Below, one piece after another: positions 38,370 through 47,995 of a stretch of DNA of 64,000 nucleotides (positions are counted from its first letter, which is position 1; every line of letters starts with the position of its first letter). The notes under the pieces are model-generated. The model was given only the letters and a program-made list of their open reading frames with translations. It had not been told where the DNA came from and did not search any database. Position numbers and translations under genes: made by a program. This DNA comes from Balneola sp. (GTDB taxonomy: Bacteria; Bacteroidota; Rhodothermia; Balneolales; Balneolaceae): NCBI GenBank assembly GCA_002720745.1, contig PBJO01000007.1:385564-449563 (forward strand). The letters are read 5' to 3'.

Positions 38370-39458
38370 CTATACGTTAAAACGAAAAAGAAGCACATCA
38401 CCATCTTTGACTATATAATCCTTTCCCTCTTGTCGCATTTTTCCCGCTTCTTTTGCTCCTTTCTCTCCTTTCAAATAAACATAATCGTCAAAAGAGATCG
38501 TTTCTGCGCGAATGAAACCACGTTCAAAATCGGTATGAATTACTCCAGCCGCAGCAGATGCTTTTAAGCCAGAGCGAATCGTCCAAGCTCGGGCTTCTTT
38601 TGGGCCTGCTGTAAAATAGGTAATCAATCCCAAATTAGCATAGGCTGCTGTGATTAGCCGATTTAGTCCAGCTTGATCAATTCCCAACTCCTTCAAAAAC
38701 ATAAAGCGCTCTTCATCATCGAGTTCAGCTAACTCTGCCTCTATTTTTGCACAAAAACTAACCATTTCATTACCCTGTGAGTTGGCATAATCAGCAACCT
38801 GTGTAACATATCTATTCTCTCCACCTACAATATCTTCTTCACTCACATTACAGGCATATAGAACCGGTTTTTGTGACAAAAGAAATAAATCACAAAATAA
38901 ATCTTCTCCTTCTCTGAAACTTCGAGCATTATTACCTTCTTCTAAGTGCGCTAATAACTCTTGTGCATTCTTTAAATCAGATTTTGCTTCTTTATCCCCG
39001 CTTTTTGATTGCTTGTTAAGATTTTGAATTTTTTTCTCCAAACTTTCGATATCCTTCAGTATTAACTCAAACTCAATAATTGATATATCTCGTTGAACAT
39101 CCACTGAACCTTCGATATGAATAATATCATCATTATCAAAGCACCTTACTACGTGAATAATTAAATCTACTTCCCTAATATTTGACAAAAAAGCATTTCC
39201 CTTTCCTTTTCCTTCCGCCGCACCTTTTACCAATCCTGCTATATCCACGAATTCAACAGTAGTGGGAATAATTTGTTCCGATTTGGCAATCTTTGCCAAT
39301 GTTAATAAACGCTCATCCGGTATAGATACCAATCCAACGTTGGGTTCTATAGTACAAAAAGGAAAGTTAGCTGATTCTGCTCTTGTATTACTTAAAGCAT
39401 TAAATAAAGTCGACTTTCCCACATTTGGTAAGCCCACTATTCCACAGGTTAGACTCAT
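38370..39458 (-). CDS. ychF: redox-regulated ATPase YchF (OBG-type GTPase family)
   Basis: This 362-aa protein has GIVGLPNVGKSTLFNALSNT (about 6-25, P-loop), the NFPFCTIEPN switch I, the VDIAGLVKGAAEGKG switch II, a coiled segment and a C-terminal TGS domain. The NKxD-like motif reads YACNVSEED. It binds ATP rather than GTP and associates with the ribosome under stress. It is downstream of nusB and the ApaH-like gene on the same strand. Confidence 0.95.
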   Translation of the reverse strand: MSLTCGIVGLPNVGKSTLFNALSNTRAESANFPFCTIEPNVGLVSIPDERLLTLAKIAKSEQIIPTTVEFVDIAGLVKGAAEGKGKGNAFLSNIREVDLIIHVVRCFDNDDIIHIEGSVDVQRDISIIEFELILKDIESLEKKIQNLNKQSKSGDKEAKSDLKNAQELLAHLEEGNNARSFREGEDLFCDLFLLSQKPVLYACNVSEEDIVGGENRYVTQVADYANSQGNEMVSFCAKIEAELAELDDEERFMFLKELGIDQAGLNRLITAAYANLGLITYFTAGPKEARAWTIRSGLKASAAAGVIHTDFERGFIRAETISFDDYVYLKGEKGAKEAGKMRQEGKDYIVKDGDVLLFRFNV

Positions 39459-39467
39459 AATTACTCT

Positions 39468-40157
39468 TTAAAAATCAATTCGTTTTTGTTGAAAAAAGTC
39501 TCTTTCAGGGAGGCTAACAGCGGTTAATTTACCAAATTGAGGATATACACAGCCTGTATCTATCCCAATCATATTAACTCCTTGTATTGGGCTGCGTACT
39601 GGGGAATGTCCAAATATTACGGTTTTTTCCCACTGGTTATAAGTAGAGTTTAAGTGATCCGTACTCCACAAAAAACTACTATATAGTGACTCATTTTGTA
39701 TTGAATCTGAAATAGGTCGGTCTATAGGAGGACCACCATGAACAAAAAAATATTCTGGGGTGTCATAAAATAAACGAGTACTAGTAAAGAAACGTAAGTG
39801 CTCAAGTGGTATTTGCTCTTTGCCTAACGCTTTTCGATACGATTCCATGGTTGCAGTACCCCCATTTTCAAACCATTTCAGCCACGTTTTATCCTTGATA
39901 TAATTCAACAGCATAGCATCGTGGTTTCCACGTAAAAATACGCAACTATAATCTCGCTCTAATGCAATTAAATAGTCTATAACCTCCTTAGAATGAGGGC
40001 CTCTATCCACATAATCACCTAGAAACACATAGATACGGTTTGTACCAAATTGTGCCAACAAATCCGCCATAAGTACTTCTAAACTCTTAATACAACCATG
40101 AATATCCCCAATTGCCACATATGAGTTTGAGTTTTTCGAACTTTTATACCTATCCAA
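39468..40157 (-). CDS. Ser/Thr-type metallophosphatase (ApaH/PrpA-like)
   Basis: This 229-aa PPP-family enzyme has the signatures GDIHGCIKSLE, FLGDYVDRGPHSKEVIDYL (the GDxVDRG motif, about 46-64) and LRGNHDAML (GNHD). The C-terminal VIFGHSPVR and IGIDTGCV blocks hold the other metal ligands. It could hydrolyse Ap4A or a phosphoprotein. The start is TTG and it overlaps the nusB 3' end by 8 nt. Confidence 0.88.
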   Translation of the reverse strand: MDRYKSSKNSNSYVAIGDIHGCIKSLEVLMADLLAQFGTNRIYVFLGDYVDRGPHSKEVIDYLIALERDYSCVFLRGNHDAMLLNYIKDKTWLKWFENGGTATMESYRKALGKEQIPLEHLRFFTSTRLFYDTPEYFFVHGGPPIDRPISDSIQNESLYSSFLWSTDHLNSTYNQWEKTVIFGHSPVRSPIQGVNMIGIDTGCVYPQFGKLTAVSLPERDFFQQKRIDF

Positions 40158-40599
40158 TTAGTCCTCTACCTGTTTTCGAAATTTTATGTTCATTTTGTAA
40201 CTGTATAAGCGATGCATCTAGAATACCGTTCACAAAGCGACCAGATTTAGCCGTAGAATATTTTTTAGCTATATCGATTGCCTCATTGATCGTAACCTTA
40301 GTTGGTATATCAGGAAAGTTGATTAGTTCACTCAGAGAGATATATAAAATAATTTTATCGATAAGAGCTAGGCGACTTATTTCCCAATTTTTTATGTGTT
40401 GTTTAATAATAGCGTCCCAATCATCTTTCCGTTCTAAAGTTAACACAAATAAGCGCTCTCCAAATCGCAAGGCTTCTGCATCCTCTTTTAAGTTTTCATT
40501 TAGCAGGGTATTCATGATGTGAGAAATTGGCTCTCCACTCTGAAGATATGCATAGATTGCCTGAAGAACTGTTTCACGAACAAATCGTCGCTGAATCAT
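40150..40599 (-). CDS. nusB: transcription antitermination factor NusB
   Basis: This 149-aa all-helical protein has the family layout: RRFVRETVLQAIYAYLQSGE at the N-terminus, then DWDAIIKQHIKNWEISRLALI and INFPDIPTKVTINEAIDIAKKY with GRFVNGILDASL. With NusE (S10) it binds boxA in rRNA leaders. It heads the nusB-phosphatase-ychF run and is transcribed away from tRNA-Val. Confidence 0.93.
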   Translation of the reverse strand: MIQRRFVRETVLQAIYAYLQSGEPISHIMNTLLNENLKEDAEALRFGERLFVLTLERKDDWDAIIKQHIKNWEISRLALIDKIILYISLSELINFPDIPTKVTINEAIDIAKKYSTAKSGRFVNGILDASLIQLQNEHKISKTGRGLIG

Positions 40600-40723
40600 A
40601 ATCGAAGAAATCTTTTTTATTTAATAATTTGTATTTGTTACACTATCTTAATCGTCATCTAAGCGTATAGGATGATTAGTTTCGTGCTAATAGATATTAA
40701 AGATACAGAATGCTGATATAGCA

Positions 40724-40755
40724 TTGAAACATATTAGATATGTTTGGTATCTTTG
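40724..40755 (+). promoter_or_regulatory. tRNA-Val promoter, Bacteroidota type
   Basis: A TTG box (40724-40726) and TATCTTTG (40748-40755, an exact TAnnTTTG) are separated by 21 nt. Transcription would begin about 6 nt downstream, just at the tRNA 5' end (40762). This is the cleanest sigma-A promoter in the window. Confidence 0.65.
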
Positions 40756-40761
40756 ATTTAT

Positions 40762-40835
40762 GCGTCCTTAGCTCAGTTGGTTAGAGCGTCACGTTGACAT
40801 CGTGGAGGTCACTGGTTCGAATCCTGTAGGACGCA
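40762..40835 (+). tRNA. tRNA-Val (anticodon GAC)
   Basis: The 7-bp acceptor stem GCGTCCT pairs exactly with AGGACGC, and A is the discriminator base. The D arm TAGCTCAGTTGGTTAGA, the anticodon stem CACGTTGACATCGTG with GAC at 40796-40798, and the T arm with GGTTCGAATCC are all present. It has no encoded CCA. It heads the thrS-pheT cluster. Confidence 0.95.
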
Positions 40836-40863
40836 CTCATAAACACTCAGGCTTAACCATTTC

Positions 40864-42810
40864 ATGTTTACTGATTCAATTCGCATTACCTTACCCGATA
40901 ATACTACTAGAAAATATTCTAAAGGAGTCACTGGACTAGCTATTGCAGAATCTATTTCTGAAGGTCTTGCACGTGTAGCTTTGAGTATGTCTGTGAATGG
41001 AGAAATATGGGATTTGGATCGTACAATCCAAGAGGATGCTCATATAAAAATTCACACTTGGGAGAATGAAGAAGGTAAATATACCTTCTGGCATTCATCA
41101 GCCCACCTATTGGCCGAAGCAATTCAAAATCTTTTTCCAGAAGCAAAATTTGGGATTGGTCCTCCTATTGAAAATGGATTCTACTATGATATCGATTTTG
41201 GAGATTATGCCCTTCAACAAGAAGATCTACTTAAACTAGAAAAAAAAATTTTAGAAGTAGCTAGACAAAAAAATAAGTTTGAACGTTCATCAATATCTAA
41301 ATCAGACGCTCTCACCCATTATCAGGAAATAGGAAACGAGTACAAGATTGATCTTTTAGAAGGTCTCGATGATGGTGAGATAACCTTTTACAAACAAGGT
41401 TCTTTTACAGATTTATGTCGAGGACCACATCTACCCAATACCAGTCTTGTAAAAGCAGTTACACTAACTAGTATAGCAGGAGCGTATTGGAGAGGAGATG
41501 TTAAGTCTAAGCAATTGACTAGAATTTATGGAATAAGCTTTCCCAAGCAAAAATTGCTCGAAGAATATTTACGTCAAATTGAAGAAGCAAATAAGCGCGA
41601 TCATCGTAAATTAGGTAAGGAAATGGGGATTTATATGATTGACAAAATGGTAGGAAGCGGCCTACCACTTTGGCTGCCCAAAGGTACAACTTTACGCCGG
41701 ACCCTAGAAGCCTTTTTACGAGATGAACAAATCAAGCGAGGTTACCAAGAAGTTATAACGCCACATATTGGCAATATCGAACTATATAAAATATCAGGAC
41801 ATTATCCCTATTATAAAGATTCACAGTTCAACCCAATTGACGTAGATGATGAGCAATACATGCTCAAACCTATGAATTGCCCACATCATCATAGGATTTT
41901 TGACTCTTCGTTACGTTCTTACAGAGAGTTACCCATTAGGCTAGCCGAGTTTGGCACGGTATATCGGTATGAACAATCTGGAGAATTAAGTGGACTTTGT
42001 AGAGTACGCGGGTTTACTCAGGATGATGCACACATATATTGTACACACGATCAATTAGAATCAGAAATTAGAAATACCATTGAGCTTACTCAATTTGTGT
42101 TTAGTACATTTGGCATGCCAATAGACATACGACTTTCATTCAGAAACGATGAAAATCAAAAATATGGGGGAGATCTAAGATACTGGGATAGTGCTCAACA
42201 AGAAATCCAAAACGTTGCTAACGACATGAAGCTGAAGTATACAATAGCTCCTGGTGAAGCTAGTTTTTATGGGCCAAAAATTGACTTTATCATTCGTGAT
42301 GCTATTGGCAGAAAATGGCAATTAGGTACTGTTCAAGTAGACTATGTTATGCCAGAGCGTTTTGATTTAAAATATATTGGTGCAGATAATAAAAAGCATA
42401 GACCCGTGATTATTCACCGGGCACCATTCGGTTCCATGGAACGCTTTACTTCTATATTAATTGAACACTTTGCTGGCAATTTCCCTTTATGGCTTGCTCC
42501 TGAACAAGTTAGAATTCTACCCATATCTGACAATCAGAATGAAGTAGCACAAAAACTCTGCAATGAACTATTAAATAAGGAAATACGAGTTACCGTTGAT
42601 AATCGATCCGAACAGATTGGTGGTAAAATTCGGCTTTCAGAAACTGCAAAAATACCATTTATGGTTATTTTAGGTGCTAAGGAAGTAGAAAACAACCAAG
42701 TATCTTTACGGCGACACAAAATGGGAGATATCGGAAGTGTTCCGACGAATCAATTCAAAGCAGATTTAATAAAAGAGATCACTGAAAAACACCTCCCTTT
42801 GAAGTCTTGA
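40864..42810 (+). CDS. thrS: threonyl-tRNA synthetase
   Basis: This 648-aa class II synthetase has a TGS domain (1-60), an editing SAD domain with the HxxxH block FWHSSAHLLAEA and CRGPHLPNT (about 180-188), a core with motif 1 to motif 3 (PMNCPHHHRIF, RVRGFTQDDAHIYC and APFGSMERFTSILIEHF), and an anticodon domain at the C-terminus. All family landmarks are intact. It starts 28 nt after tRNA-Val and may share its promoter. Confidence 0.97.
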   Translation: MFTDSIRITLPDNTTRKYSKGVTGLAIAESISEGLARVALSMSVNGEIWDLDRTIQEDAHIKIHTWENEEGKYTFWHSSAHLLAEAIQNLFPEAKFGIGPPIENGFYYDIDFGDYALQQEDLLKLEKKILEVARQKNKFERSSISKSDALTHYQEIGNEYKIDLLEGLDDGEITFYKQGSFTDLCRGPHLPNTSLVKAVTLTSIAGAYWRGDVKSKQLTRIYGISFPKQKLLEEYLRQIEEANKRDHRKLGKEMGIYMIDKMVGSGLPLWLPKGTTLRRTLEAFLRDEQIKRGYQEVITPHIGNIELYKISGHYPYYKDSQFNPIDVDDEQYMLKPMNCPHHHRIFDSSLRSYRELPIRLAEFGTVYRYEQSGELSGLCRVRGFTQDDAHIYCTHDQLESEIRNTIELTQFVFSTFGMPIDIRLSFRNDENQKYGGDLRYWDSAQQEIQNVANDMKLKYTIAPGEASFYGPKIDFIIRDAIGRKWQLGTVQVDYVMPERFDLKYIGADNKKHRPVIIHRAPFGSMERFTSILIEHFAGNFPLWLAPEQVRILPISDNQNEVAQKLCNELLNKEIRVTVDNRSEQIGGKIRLSETAKIPFMVILGAKEVENNQVSLRRHKMGDIGSVPTNQFKADLIKEITEKHLPLKS

Positions 42811-42853
42811 ACCTATCTAAACAAAGCTATAGGCTATTTCAAACAATACATAC

Positions 42854-42873
42854 TTTATCTATTTAGAGATAAA
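42854..42873 (+). promoter_or_regulatory. small hairpin in the thrS-infC gap
   Basis: TTTATCT (42854-42860) and AGATAAA (42867-42873) pair over a 6-nt loop, 41-56 nt upstream of the infC start candidates. It lacks a U tract, so it is not a terminator. A role in infC leader control is possible but unproven. Confidence 0.3.
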
Positions 42874-42928
42874 TTCGATAATTTAGTATTATTCATCATA
42901 TACATTAACAACCATTGAGGATTTTACT

Positions 42929-43465
42929 ATCGCTAAAAGACATTTCCGAGGAAAACCCGAACCACAAGGTCCTCGACTGAACGGACAAATTAAAGCACAA
43001 CAAATTCGAGTCATAAGACCGGATAATAGCCATGAACTTACTACTCCTGAGCGTGGTATACAACTCGCAGAAATGTATAACTTGGATTTAGTTGAGATCT
43101 CACCAAATGCCAACCCTCCCGTCTGTAAAATAATTGACTATGGAAAATATCAATATGAGAAAAAGAAGAAAGAAAAGGAAGCTAAAAAAAAGCAACACAC
43201 TGTAAGTGTGAAGGAACTAAGATTTCGTCCCAACACCGACGATCATGATTTAGAATTCAAAACTCGTCACGCGCGTGAGTTTTTAGATGGTGGTGATAAA
43301 GTAAAGGCAACAGTTCAATTCCGAGGGCGTGATATGCTGTACACTGAAAAAGGAGAATTGTTATTGCTACGCCTTGCTAAAAGTTTGGAGGATGTGGCTA
43401 AAATTGAATCCAAACCAAACATGGAAGGTCGTCGAATGATCATGATTCTTACACCTAATAAATAA
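42929..43465 (+). CDS. infC: translation initiation factor IF-3 with a non-canonical start codon
   Basis: The frame is open from 42887, but the first ATG is at 43073, deep in the N-terminal domain, so a rarer start is used. ATC at 42929 gives MAKRHFRGKPEPQGPR and 178 aa; ATT at 42914 gives 183 aa. The conserved RLNGQIKAQQIRVI, then VEISPNANPPVCKIIDYGKY and LRFRPNTDDHDLEFK blocks follow. IF-3 rejects rare start codons, including its own, which is the known autoregulation of infC in enterobacteria (AUU). Confidence 0.88.
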   Translation: MAKRHFRGKPEPQGPRLNGQIKAQQIRVIRPDNSHELTTPERGIQLAEMYNLDLVEISPNANPPVCKIIDYGKYQYEKKKKEKEAKKKQHTVSVKELRFRPNTDDHDLEFKTRHAREFLDGGDKVKATVQFRGRDMLYTEKGELLLLRLAKSLEDVAKIESKPNMEGRRMIMILTPNK

Positions 43466-43477
43466 CACAGCTACGTA

Positions 43478-43508
43478 TTGCTTGACTTGAACATAGTCCG
43501 TATCTTTT
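43478..43508 (+). promoter_or_regulatory. candidate rpmI promoter
   Basis: TTG (43478-43480) and TATCTTTT (43501-43508) lie 20 nt apart, the same spacing range as the two tRNA promoters. The start of rpmI is 31 nt downstream. It may add to transcription coming from thrS-infC. Confidence 0.4.
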
Positions 43509-43539
43509 AAACTTAAGAACACACCTATTGTGATTGATT

Positions 43540-43734
43540 ATGCCAAAAATGAAAAGTAATAGTGGCGCAAAGAAGCGATTTAAAACAACCGGATCCGGTA
43601 AAATTAAACGAAAAAAGGCTTTTAAGCGCCATATTCTAACTAAAAAGAGTAGTAAGACTAAGAGGCAATTAGGCCAAAGTACATTAGTTGCTGTAGCTGA
43701 CGTGCCTCGAGTAAAACAACTCTTAAGTCAATAA
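43540..43734 (+). CDS. rpmI: 50S ribosomal protein L35
   Basis: This is a 64-aa basic protein: [20 protein letters not shown], then [20 protein letters not shown] and RVKQLLSQ. It binds 23S rRNA in the large subunit. The start is the ATG at 43540; an in-frame TTG two codons earlier is less likely. It lies between infC and rplT, the conserved order. Confidence 0.96.
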   Translation: MPKMKSNSGAKKRFKTTGSGKIKRKKAFKRHILTKKSSKTKRQLGQSTLVAVADVPRVKQLLSQ

Positions 43735-43760
43735 ATTTAACTCTCTAAATACATCATAAA

Positions 43761-44108
43761 ATGCCACGTTCACTAAACTTAGTGGCTTCCCGTCGCCGTC
43801 GCAAGAAGATCATGAAACAAGCGAAAGGTTATTGGGGTAAGCGAAAAAATGTGTACACCATTGCAAAAAATGCTGTAGAAAAGGGGCTTCAGTACCAATA
43901 CCGTGACAGAAAGAATCGCAAACGTGTATTCAGAAAATTATGGATTGCTCGTATAAATGCTGGTGCTAGACTAAACGGCTCAACCTATTCCAAGCTCATA
44001 CATGCTATGAGTCAAAAGAGTATGGTAATTAACCGTAAAGTACTAGCAGACTTAGCAATTCATGATCCAGAGACTTTTACTGCCATTGTTACCGAAGCTC
44101 ACTCATAA
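43761..44108 (+). CDS. rplT: 50S ribosomal protein L20
   Basis: This is a 115-aa basic protein, with [20 protein letters not shown] (about 12-31) and [20 protein letters not shown] then [21 protein letters not shown]20 is an early assembly protein and, in several bacteria, represses its own infC-rpmI-rplT operon. A strong terminator follows. Confidence 0.97.
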   Translation: MPRSLNLVASRRRRKKIMKQAKGYWGKRKNVYTIAKNAVEKGLQYQYRDRKNRKRVFRKLWIARINAGARLNGSTYSKLIHAMSQKSMVINRKVLADLAIHDPETFTAIVTEAHS

Positions 44109-44127
44109 TAAAATCTAAGATCATACA

Positions 44128-44175
44128 AACCGGTATACCTCAATCTGTTGTATTGTAAGGTGTACCGGTTTTTTT
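44128..44175 (+). terminator. intrinsic terminator after rplT
   Basis: AACCGGTATACCT (44128-44140) pairs with AGGTGTACCGGTT (44158-44170) in a 13-bp stem with one G-T wobble and a 17-nt loop. A run of five more T residues follows. This separates the infC-rpmI-rplT unit from pheST. Confidence 0.85.
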
Positions 44176-44255
44176 ATTTTCGTATGTTATAATGTTTTCA
44201 AAGAGTATAATGTATTATCAAATATGACCTAATTCATACATGTAAAACTTTATTT

Positions 44256-45263
44256 ATGAATTCAGAAATTGCCAAAATAGAGCAACAGATCAAGAATTTT
44301 ACAATTTCCAGTTCTGACGAGTTAGAAACTTTTAGACTCAAGTTTCTTTCCAAAAAAGGTTCCATTCAGGAATTATTTAAGTTCATGAGAAAGATACCAA
44401 AGCAAGATAAAGCAGCTTTCGGAAAATCTTTAAATGAATTGAAAAACTTAGCACAGGATACCTTCGATCAAGCAAAGATTACTCAAACTGACACTCATAC
44501 GGTTTTTGTATCTGCAACAGATGATATAAGTTTAACGTCTTTACCCTTACCTGTCGGTTCAGTTCACCCGCTGACAAAAACACTGCAAGAGATAAAGAAT
44601 ATCTTTTATAGGCTCGGATTTAATATTGCAGATGGCCCAGAAGTGGAAGATGATTTCCACAATTTCACAGCCTTAAATTTTCCTCCTAACCATCCTGCAA
44701 GAGATACTCAGGATACTTTTTTTATTAGAAAAGATGAAGATCCAACGATTCCAGATTTGGTATTGAGAACCCATACATCCCCTGTGCAAATACGGCTGAT
44801 GAAGAAACAGGCTCCGCCCATTCGATCTATAATACCTGGAAGGGTTTATAGGAATGAAGCCGTGTCCCCCAAGTCATACTTTCTTTTTCATCAAGTAGAG
44901 GCGCTTTATGTTGATCGATATGTAAGTGTAGCTGATTTGAAAGAGTCCCTGATTACATTTGTAAAGTTGATGTACGGTTCTGATGTTATCTACCGCCTGC
45001 GCCCAAGTTACTTCCCATTTACAGAGCCTAGCCTCGAAATGGATATTTGGTGGGGAAGTAAACCCAACGGAAAATGGTTAGAAATTCTAGGCTCTGGAAT
45101 GGTTGATCCAAATGTATTTATGGCAGCAGGGGTAGATCCCGAACAATATTCTGGCTTTGCTTGGGGTATGGGCGTTGAACGTATTGCTATTCTAAAATAT
45201 GGAATAAGTGACATTCGTACATTTTTTGATAATGATATTCGTTTTCTTCATCAATTCATTTGA
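44256..45263 (+). CDS. pheS: phenylalanyl-tRNA synthetase alpha subunit
   Basis: This 335-aa class II subunit has a coiled-coil N-terminus (to about 85). The catalytic core includes GPEVEDDFHNFTALNFPPNHPA, motif 2 RVYRNEAVSPKSYFLFHQVE, and motif 3 GFAWGMGVERIAILKYGI (about 302-319). The YFPFTEPSLEMDIWW block binds Phe. The order and the spacing to pheT (56 nt) are standard. Confidence 0.96.
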   Translation: MNSEIAKIEQQIKNFTISSSDELETFRLKFLSKKGSIQELFKFMRKIPKQDKAAFGKSLNELKNLAQDTFDQAKITQTDTHTVFVSATDDISLTSLPLPVGSVHPLTKTLQEIKNIFYRLGFNIADGPEVEDDFHNFTALNFPPNHPARDTQDTFFIRKDEDPTIPDLVLRTHTSPVQIRLMKKQAPPIRSIIPGRVYRNEAVSPKSYFLFHQVEALYVDRYVSVADLKESLITFVKLMYGSDVIYRLRPSYFPFTEPSLEMDIWWGSKPNGKWLEILGSGMVDPNVFMAAGVDPEQYSGFAWGMGVERIAILKYGISDIRTFFDNDIRFLHQFI

Positions 45264-45319
45264 ACAAAAATTAATACCTAAACATTAATCTTGAAGAACA
45301 CTCTTTTGATTACGCATTT

Positions 45320-47731
45320 ATGAAATTATCCTACAACTGGTTAAATGATTACGTATCCCTACCTGAAGATGTCCAAGAAACTGCCGATACACTAACTTTG
45401 ATTGGACTTGAAGAAGAAAAAATACAACATATTGGTGCATCACTAAATCAAATAATTGTTGGTGAAATTCGTACAGTATTTCCTCATCCAGAATCTGATC
45501 ATCTATCAATCTGTACTGTATTTGACGGAAATAAGGAGTTAGAGATTGTGTGCGGAGCAAAGAATATAGAAATAGGTCAAAAAGTTGCTGTAGCACCTGT
45601 TAATTCTTCCCTTCCAATTCGAGACGAGCAGGGTAAACTAATTAAAATTAAAAAATCAAAAATACGTGGTGTTGTTTCAGAAGGTATGATTTGTGCTGAA
45701 GATGAGCTAGGTATCTCTGATGATCATGCTGGCATCATGGTACTTCCGCCAGATACCTCCCCAGGAATTTCATTGAGTGAATTGTTTTGTAGCTACCAGG
45801 ATAGTGTAATTGAAATTGCGATAACACCTAATCGGCCAGATGCAACTTCGCATATCGGAGTAGCGCGTGACCTTTCTGCAAAATGGGCAGTCCCTCTTAA
45901 CATCCCAGCTGTAACTACACGTGGACAAATAGTCAACCAAGGTAAGAAATTCACCATATCGATTGAAGATCCTAATAAATGTAGTCGCTATGTTGGCATT
46001 GTAATGGAAAATATTCAAGTATCCTCTTCCCCTACTTGGTTAAAAAATAGATTAAATGCGGTAGGTCTTCGTTCGATAAATAATATAGTTGATGTTACAA
46101 ATTACGTCATGTATGAATGGGGACAGCCCCTACACGCATTCGATGCTGACAACCTGAAAGGGTCTTCTATTCACGTTAAAAGCTTTGATGATACCCAAGA
46201 GTTTACCACATTGGATGGGATTATAAGAGAAGTACCTAGAGGAAGTCTTTTTATCTGTGACGATGAGCAAGCGGTTGCCATAGCTGGAATTATGGGTGGT
46301 GAAAACTCTGAAGTAAGTCTCTCCACTACTACTATTATGATAGAAAGTGCCTACTTCGATCCAAGCACCATAAGGAAATGTTCAAAACAACTGAGCATAC
46401 AAACCGATGCCTCTTACAGATTTGAACGAGGTATAGATACTAATAATCAACTTATAGCCGCAATTCGGGCGGCTAATCTGATTCAGGGAATAATTCCAAA
46501 TGCCCTTATCACGGAAACTATTGACCTACATCCCGCTCCTAAGAAAACCTTAGAATTATCACTTAGAGTGTCACGAGTCCATCAAATATTAGGGGTAAAA
46601 ATCGATGAAGAATGGATTATCAAACAACTTAACAGATTAGAGATCATCAGCAAAAGAAGTAGTTCTGGAACTATTGAGTGTCAAATCCCAACTTTTAGAC
46701 CCGATATTGAGCGCGAAATTGATCTAATTGAGGAAATTGGCAGACTATACGATTACAACAATATCCCTTCACCAACCAATGGAATTAGTTTATCATCTAG
46801 TCCCTTTTCAAACTGGGAACAAAACAAACAAAAAATAATAGAGACTCTTGTCGGATTAGGCTTCAACGAAATCTATTCAAATTCACTTATTTCTGAAGCT
46901 GAAGCTTCTCAATTTGGTGATATTGATCAAATGGTTGCCACCTTAAATCCACTTACCAAAGATATGACCACTCTTCGACCATCTTTGCTTCCAGGATTTT
47001 TAAAAGCTAGTTCCTATAATAAAAATCGTAATGCTAAAGGTCTACGATTCTTTGAACTTGGTAACGTGTTCTTTAGCAATGAAAAGGGTACTTTTCATAA
47101 AGGAATTGGTGAACAAACCAACGTACTAATTGGTTTAGCTGGGCAAAGGCATGAGGATCACTGGCTAAGCCCCTCGTCTAAATATACTTTTATGGACGCA
47201 AAATCGTTAGTCCATTCGTTGTGGGTTTCATTGGGAGTAGATCATAGGATTAATGAAAAAATAGATGGTTATAACAGTTTACATTATTATATGGGAAAAA
47301 AATATTTAGGTAACCTATCCCAAGTAAGTAAAACACTACAAACCATTTATGAATTGGATGAAGCCGTTTATTTTGCTGAGTTTAATGTTCAGTTAATCCA
47401 TGAAGCTCGACGCAATATAGGCGTACCAACATTAAAAAAAATACCAAGGTATCCGGGTATCGAGTATGATATCTCATTGATTATGGATAGAGAAATAATG
47501 GCTGGTACAATAGAAACTGAAATATGTAACATGGGAACAAATCTACTCAAAAAAGTATGTATTTTTGATGTATATGAAGGGAAAAACATACTCAATAATA
47601 AAAAAAGTATTGCCTACCGGTTGTACTTTTCTGACCCAAATAAGACATTGAATATCAGTGATATAGAGCCTATAATTGAAAAGGTTGTAAGATCATTAAA
47701 TAAGAAGTATAATATAGAATTAAGATCATAA
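45320..47731 (+). CDS. pheT: phenylalanyl-tRNA synthetase beta subunit
   Basis: This 803-aa subunit has an EMAP/tRNA-binding domain (about 39-150, ending in GMICAEDELGISDDHAGIM), then B3/B4 editing domains, B5 with DASYRFERGIDTNNQLI, the catalytic-like core near 460-700 (RPDIEREIDLIEEIGRLYDY), and the FDX-ACB anticodon domain at the C-terminus (PRYPGIEYDISLIMDREI). The length matches the family. Confidence 0.95.
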   Translation: MKLSYNWLNDYVSLPEDVQETADTLTLIGLEEEKIQHIGASLNQIIVGEIRTVFPHPESDHLSICTVFDGNKELEIVCGAKNIEIGQKVAVAPVNSSLPIRDEQGKLIKIKKSKIRGVVSEGMICAEDELGISDDHAGIMVLPPDTSPGISLSELFCSYQDSVIEIAITPNRPDATSHIGVARDLSAKWAVPLNIPAVTTRGQIVNQGKKFTISIEDPNKCSRYVGIVMENIQVSSSPTWLKNRLNAVGLRSINNIVDVTNYVMYEWGQPLHAFDADNLKGSSIHVKSFDDTQEFTTLDGIIREVPRGSLFICDDEQAVAIAGIMGGENSEVSLSTTTIMIESAYFDPSTIRKCSKQLSIQTDASYRFERGIDTNNQLIAAIRAANLIQGIIPNALITETIDLHPAPKKTLELSLRVSRVHQILGVKIDEEWIIKQLNRLEIISKRSSSGTIECQIPTFRPDIEREIDLIEEIGRLYDYNNIPSPTNGISLSSSPFSNWEQNKQKIIETLVGLGFNEIYSNSLISEAEASQFGDIDQMVATLNPLTKDMTTLRPSLLPGFLKASSYNKNRNAKGLRFFELGNVFFSNEKGTFHKGIGEQTNVLIGLAGQRHEDHWLSPSSKYTFMDAKSLVHSLWVSLGVDHRINEKIDGYNSLHYYMGKKYLGNLSQVSKTLQTIYELDEAVYFAEFNVQLIHEARRNIGVPTLKKIPRYPGIEYDISLIMDREIMAGTIETEICNMGTNLLKKVCIFDVYEGKNILNNKKSIAYRLYFSDPNKTLNISDIEPIIEKVVRSLNKKYNIELRS

Positions 47732-47735
47732 TTCT

Positions 47736-47987
47736 ATGAATATAAACTCAGAACAAACAGAACGCTTTAAAGAACTCCTAGAAGAAGTTTATACAGAAAT
47801 TGATCTACTTAAAAAACAGCTTAAAGAAACTAAAAGAGAACAGCTAAATCTCATTAAGAAGCTTGAAGAAGAGCGTGGAAAACAGACAGATATTTTTTCA
47901 GCAATTAGCGACTCTGAGCGTTTAGCAATGCGACAACAAATTAGCACTATGATCCAGAAAATTGACCGTCACTTAAAAAGTACCTAA
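47736..47987 (+). CDS. small coiled-coil protein between pheT and zapA
   Basis: This 83-aa protein is almost entirely heptad-like helix: EVYTEIDLLKKQLKETKREQ, then LNLIKKLEEERGKQ, and a short basic tail (MIQKIDRHLKST). It has no signal peptide or membrane segment. It lies 4 nt after pheT and 8 nt before zapA, so it belongs to the division-gene run. A ZapB-like or other FtsZ-ring partner role is inferred from size, coil and context only. Confidence 0.7.
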   Translation: MNINSEQTERFKELLEEVYTEIDLLKKQLKETKREQLNLIKKLEEERGKQTDIFSAISDSERLAMRQQISTMIQKIDRHLKST

Positions 47988-47995
47988 CTAGTTGA

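Noticed and set aside
43073-43465. The infC ORF starting at the ATG at 43073
   Set aside because: This would remove the conserved IF-3 N-terminal domain; the frame stays open and similar further upstream.
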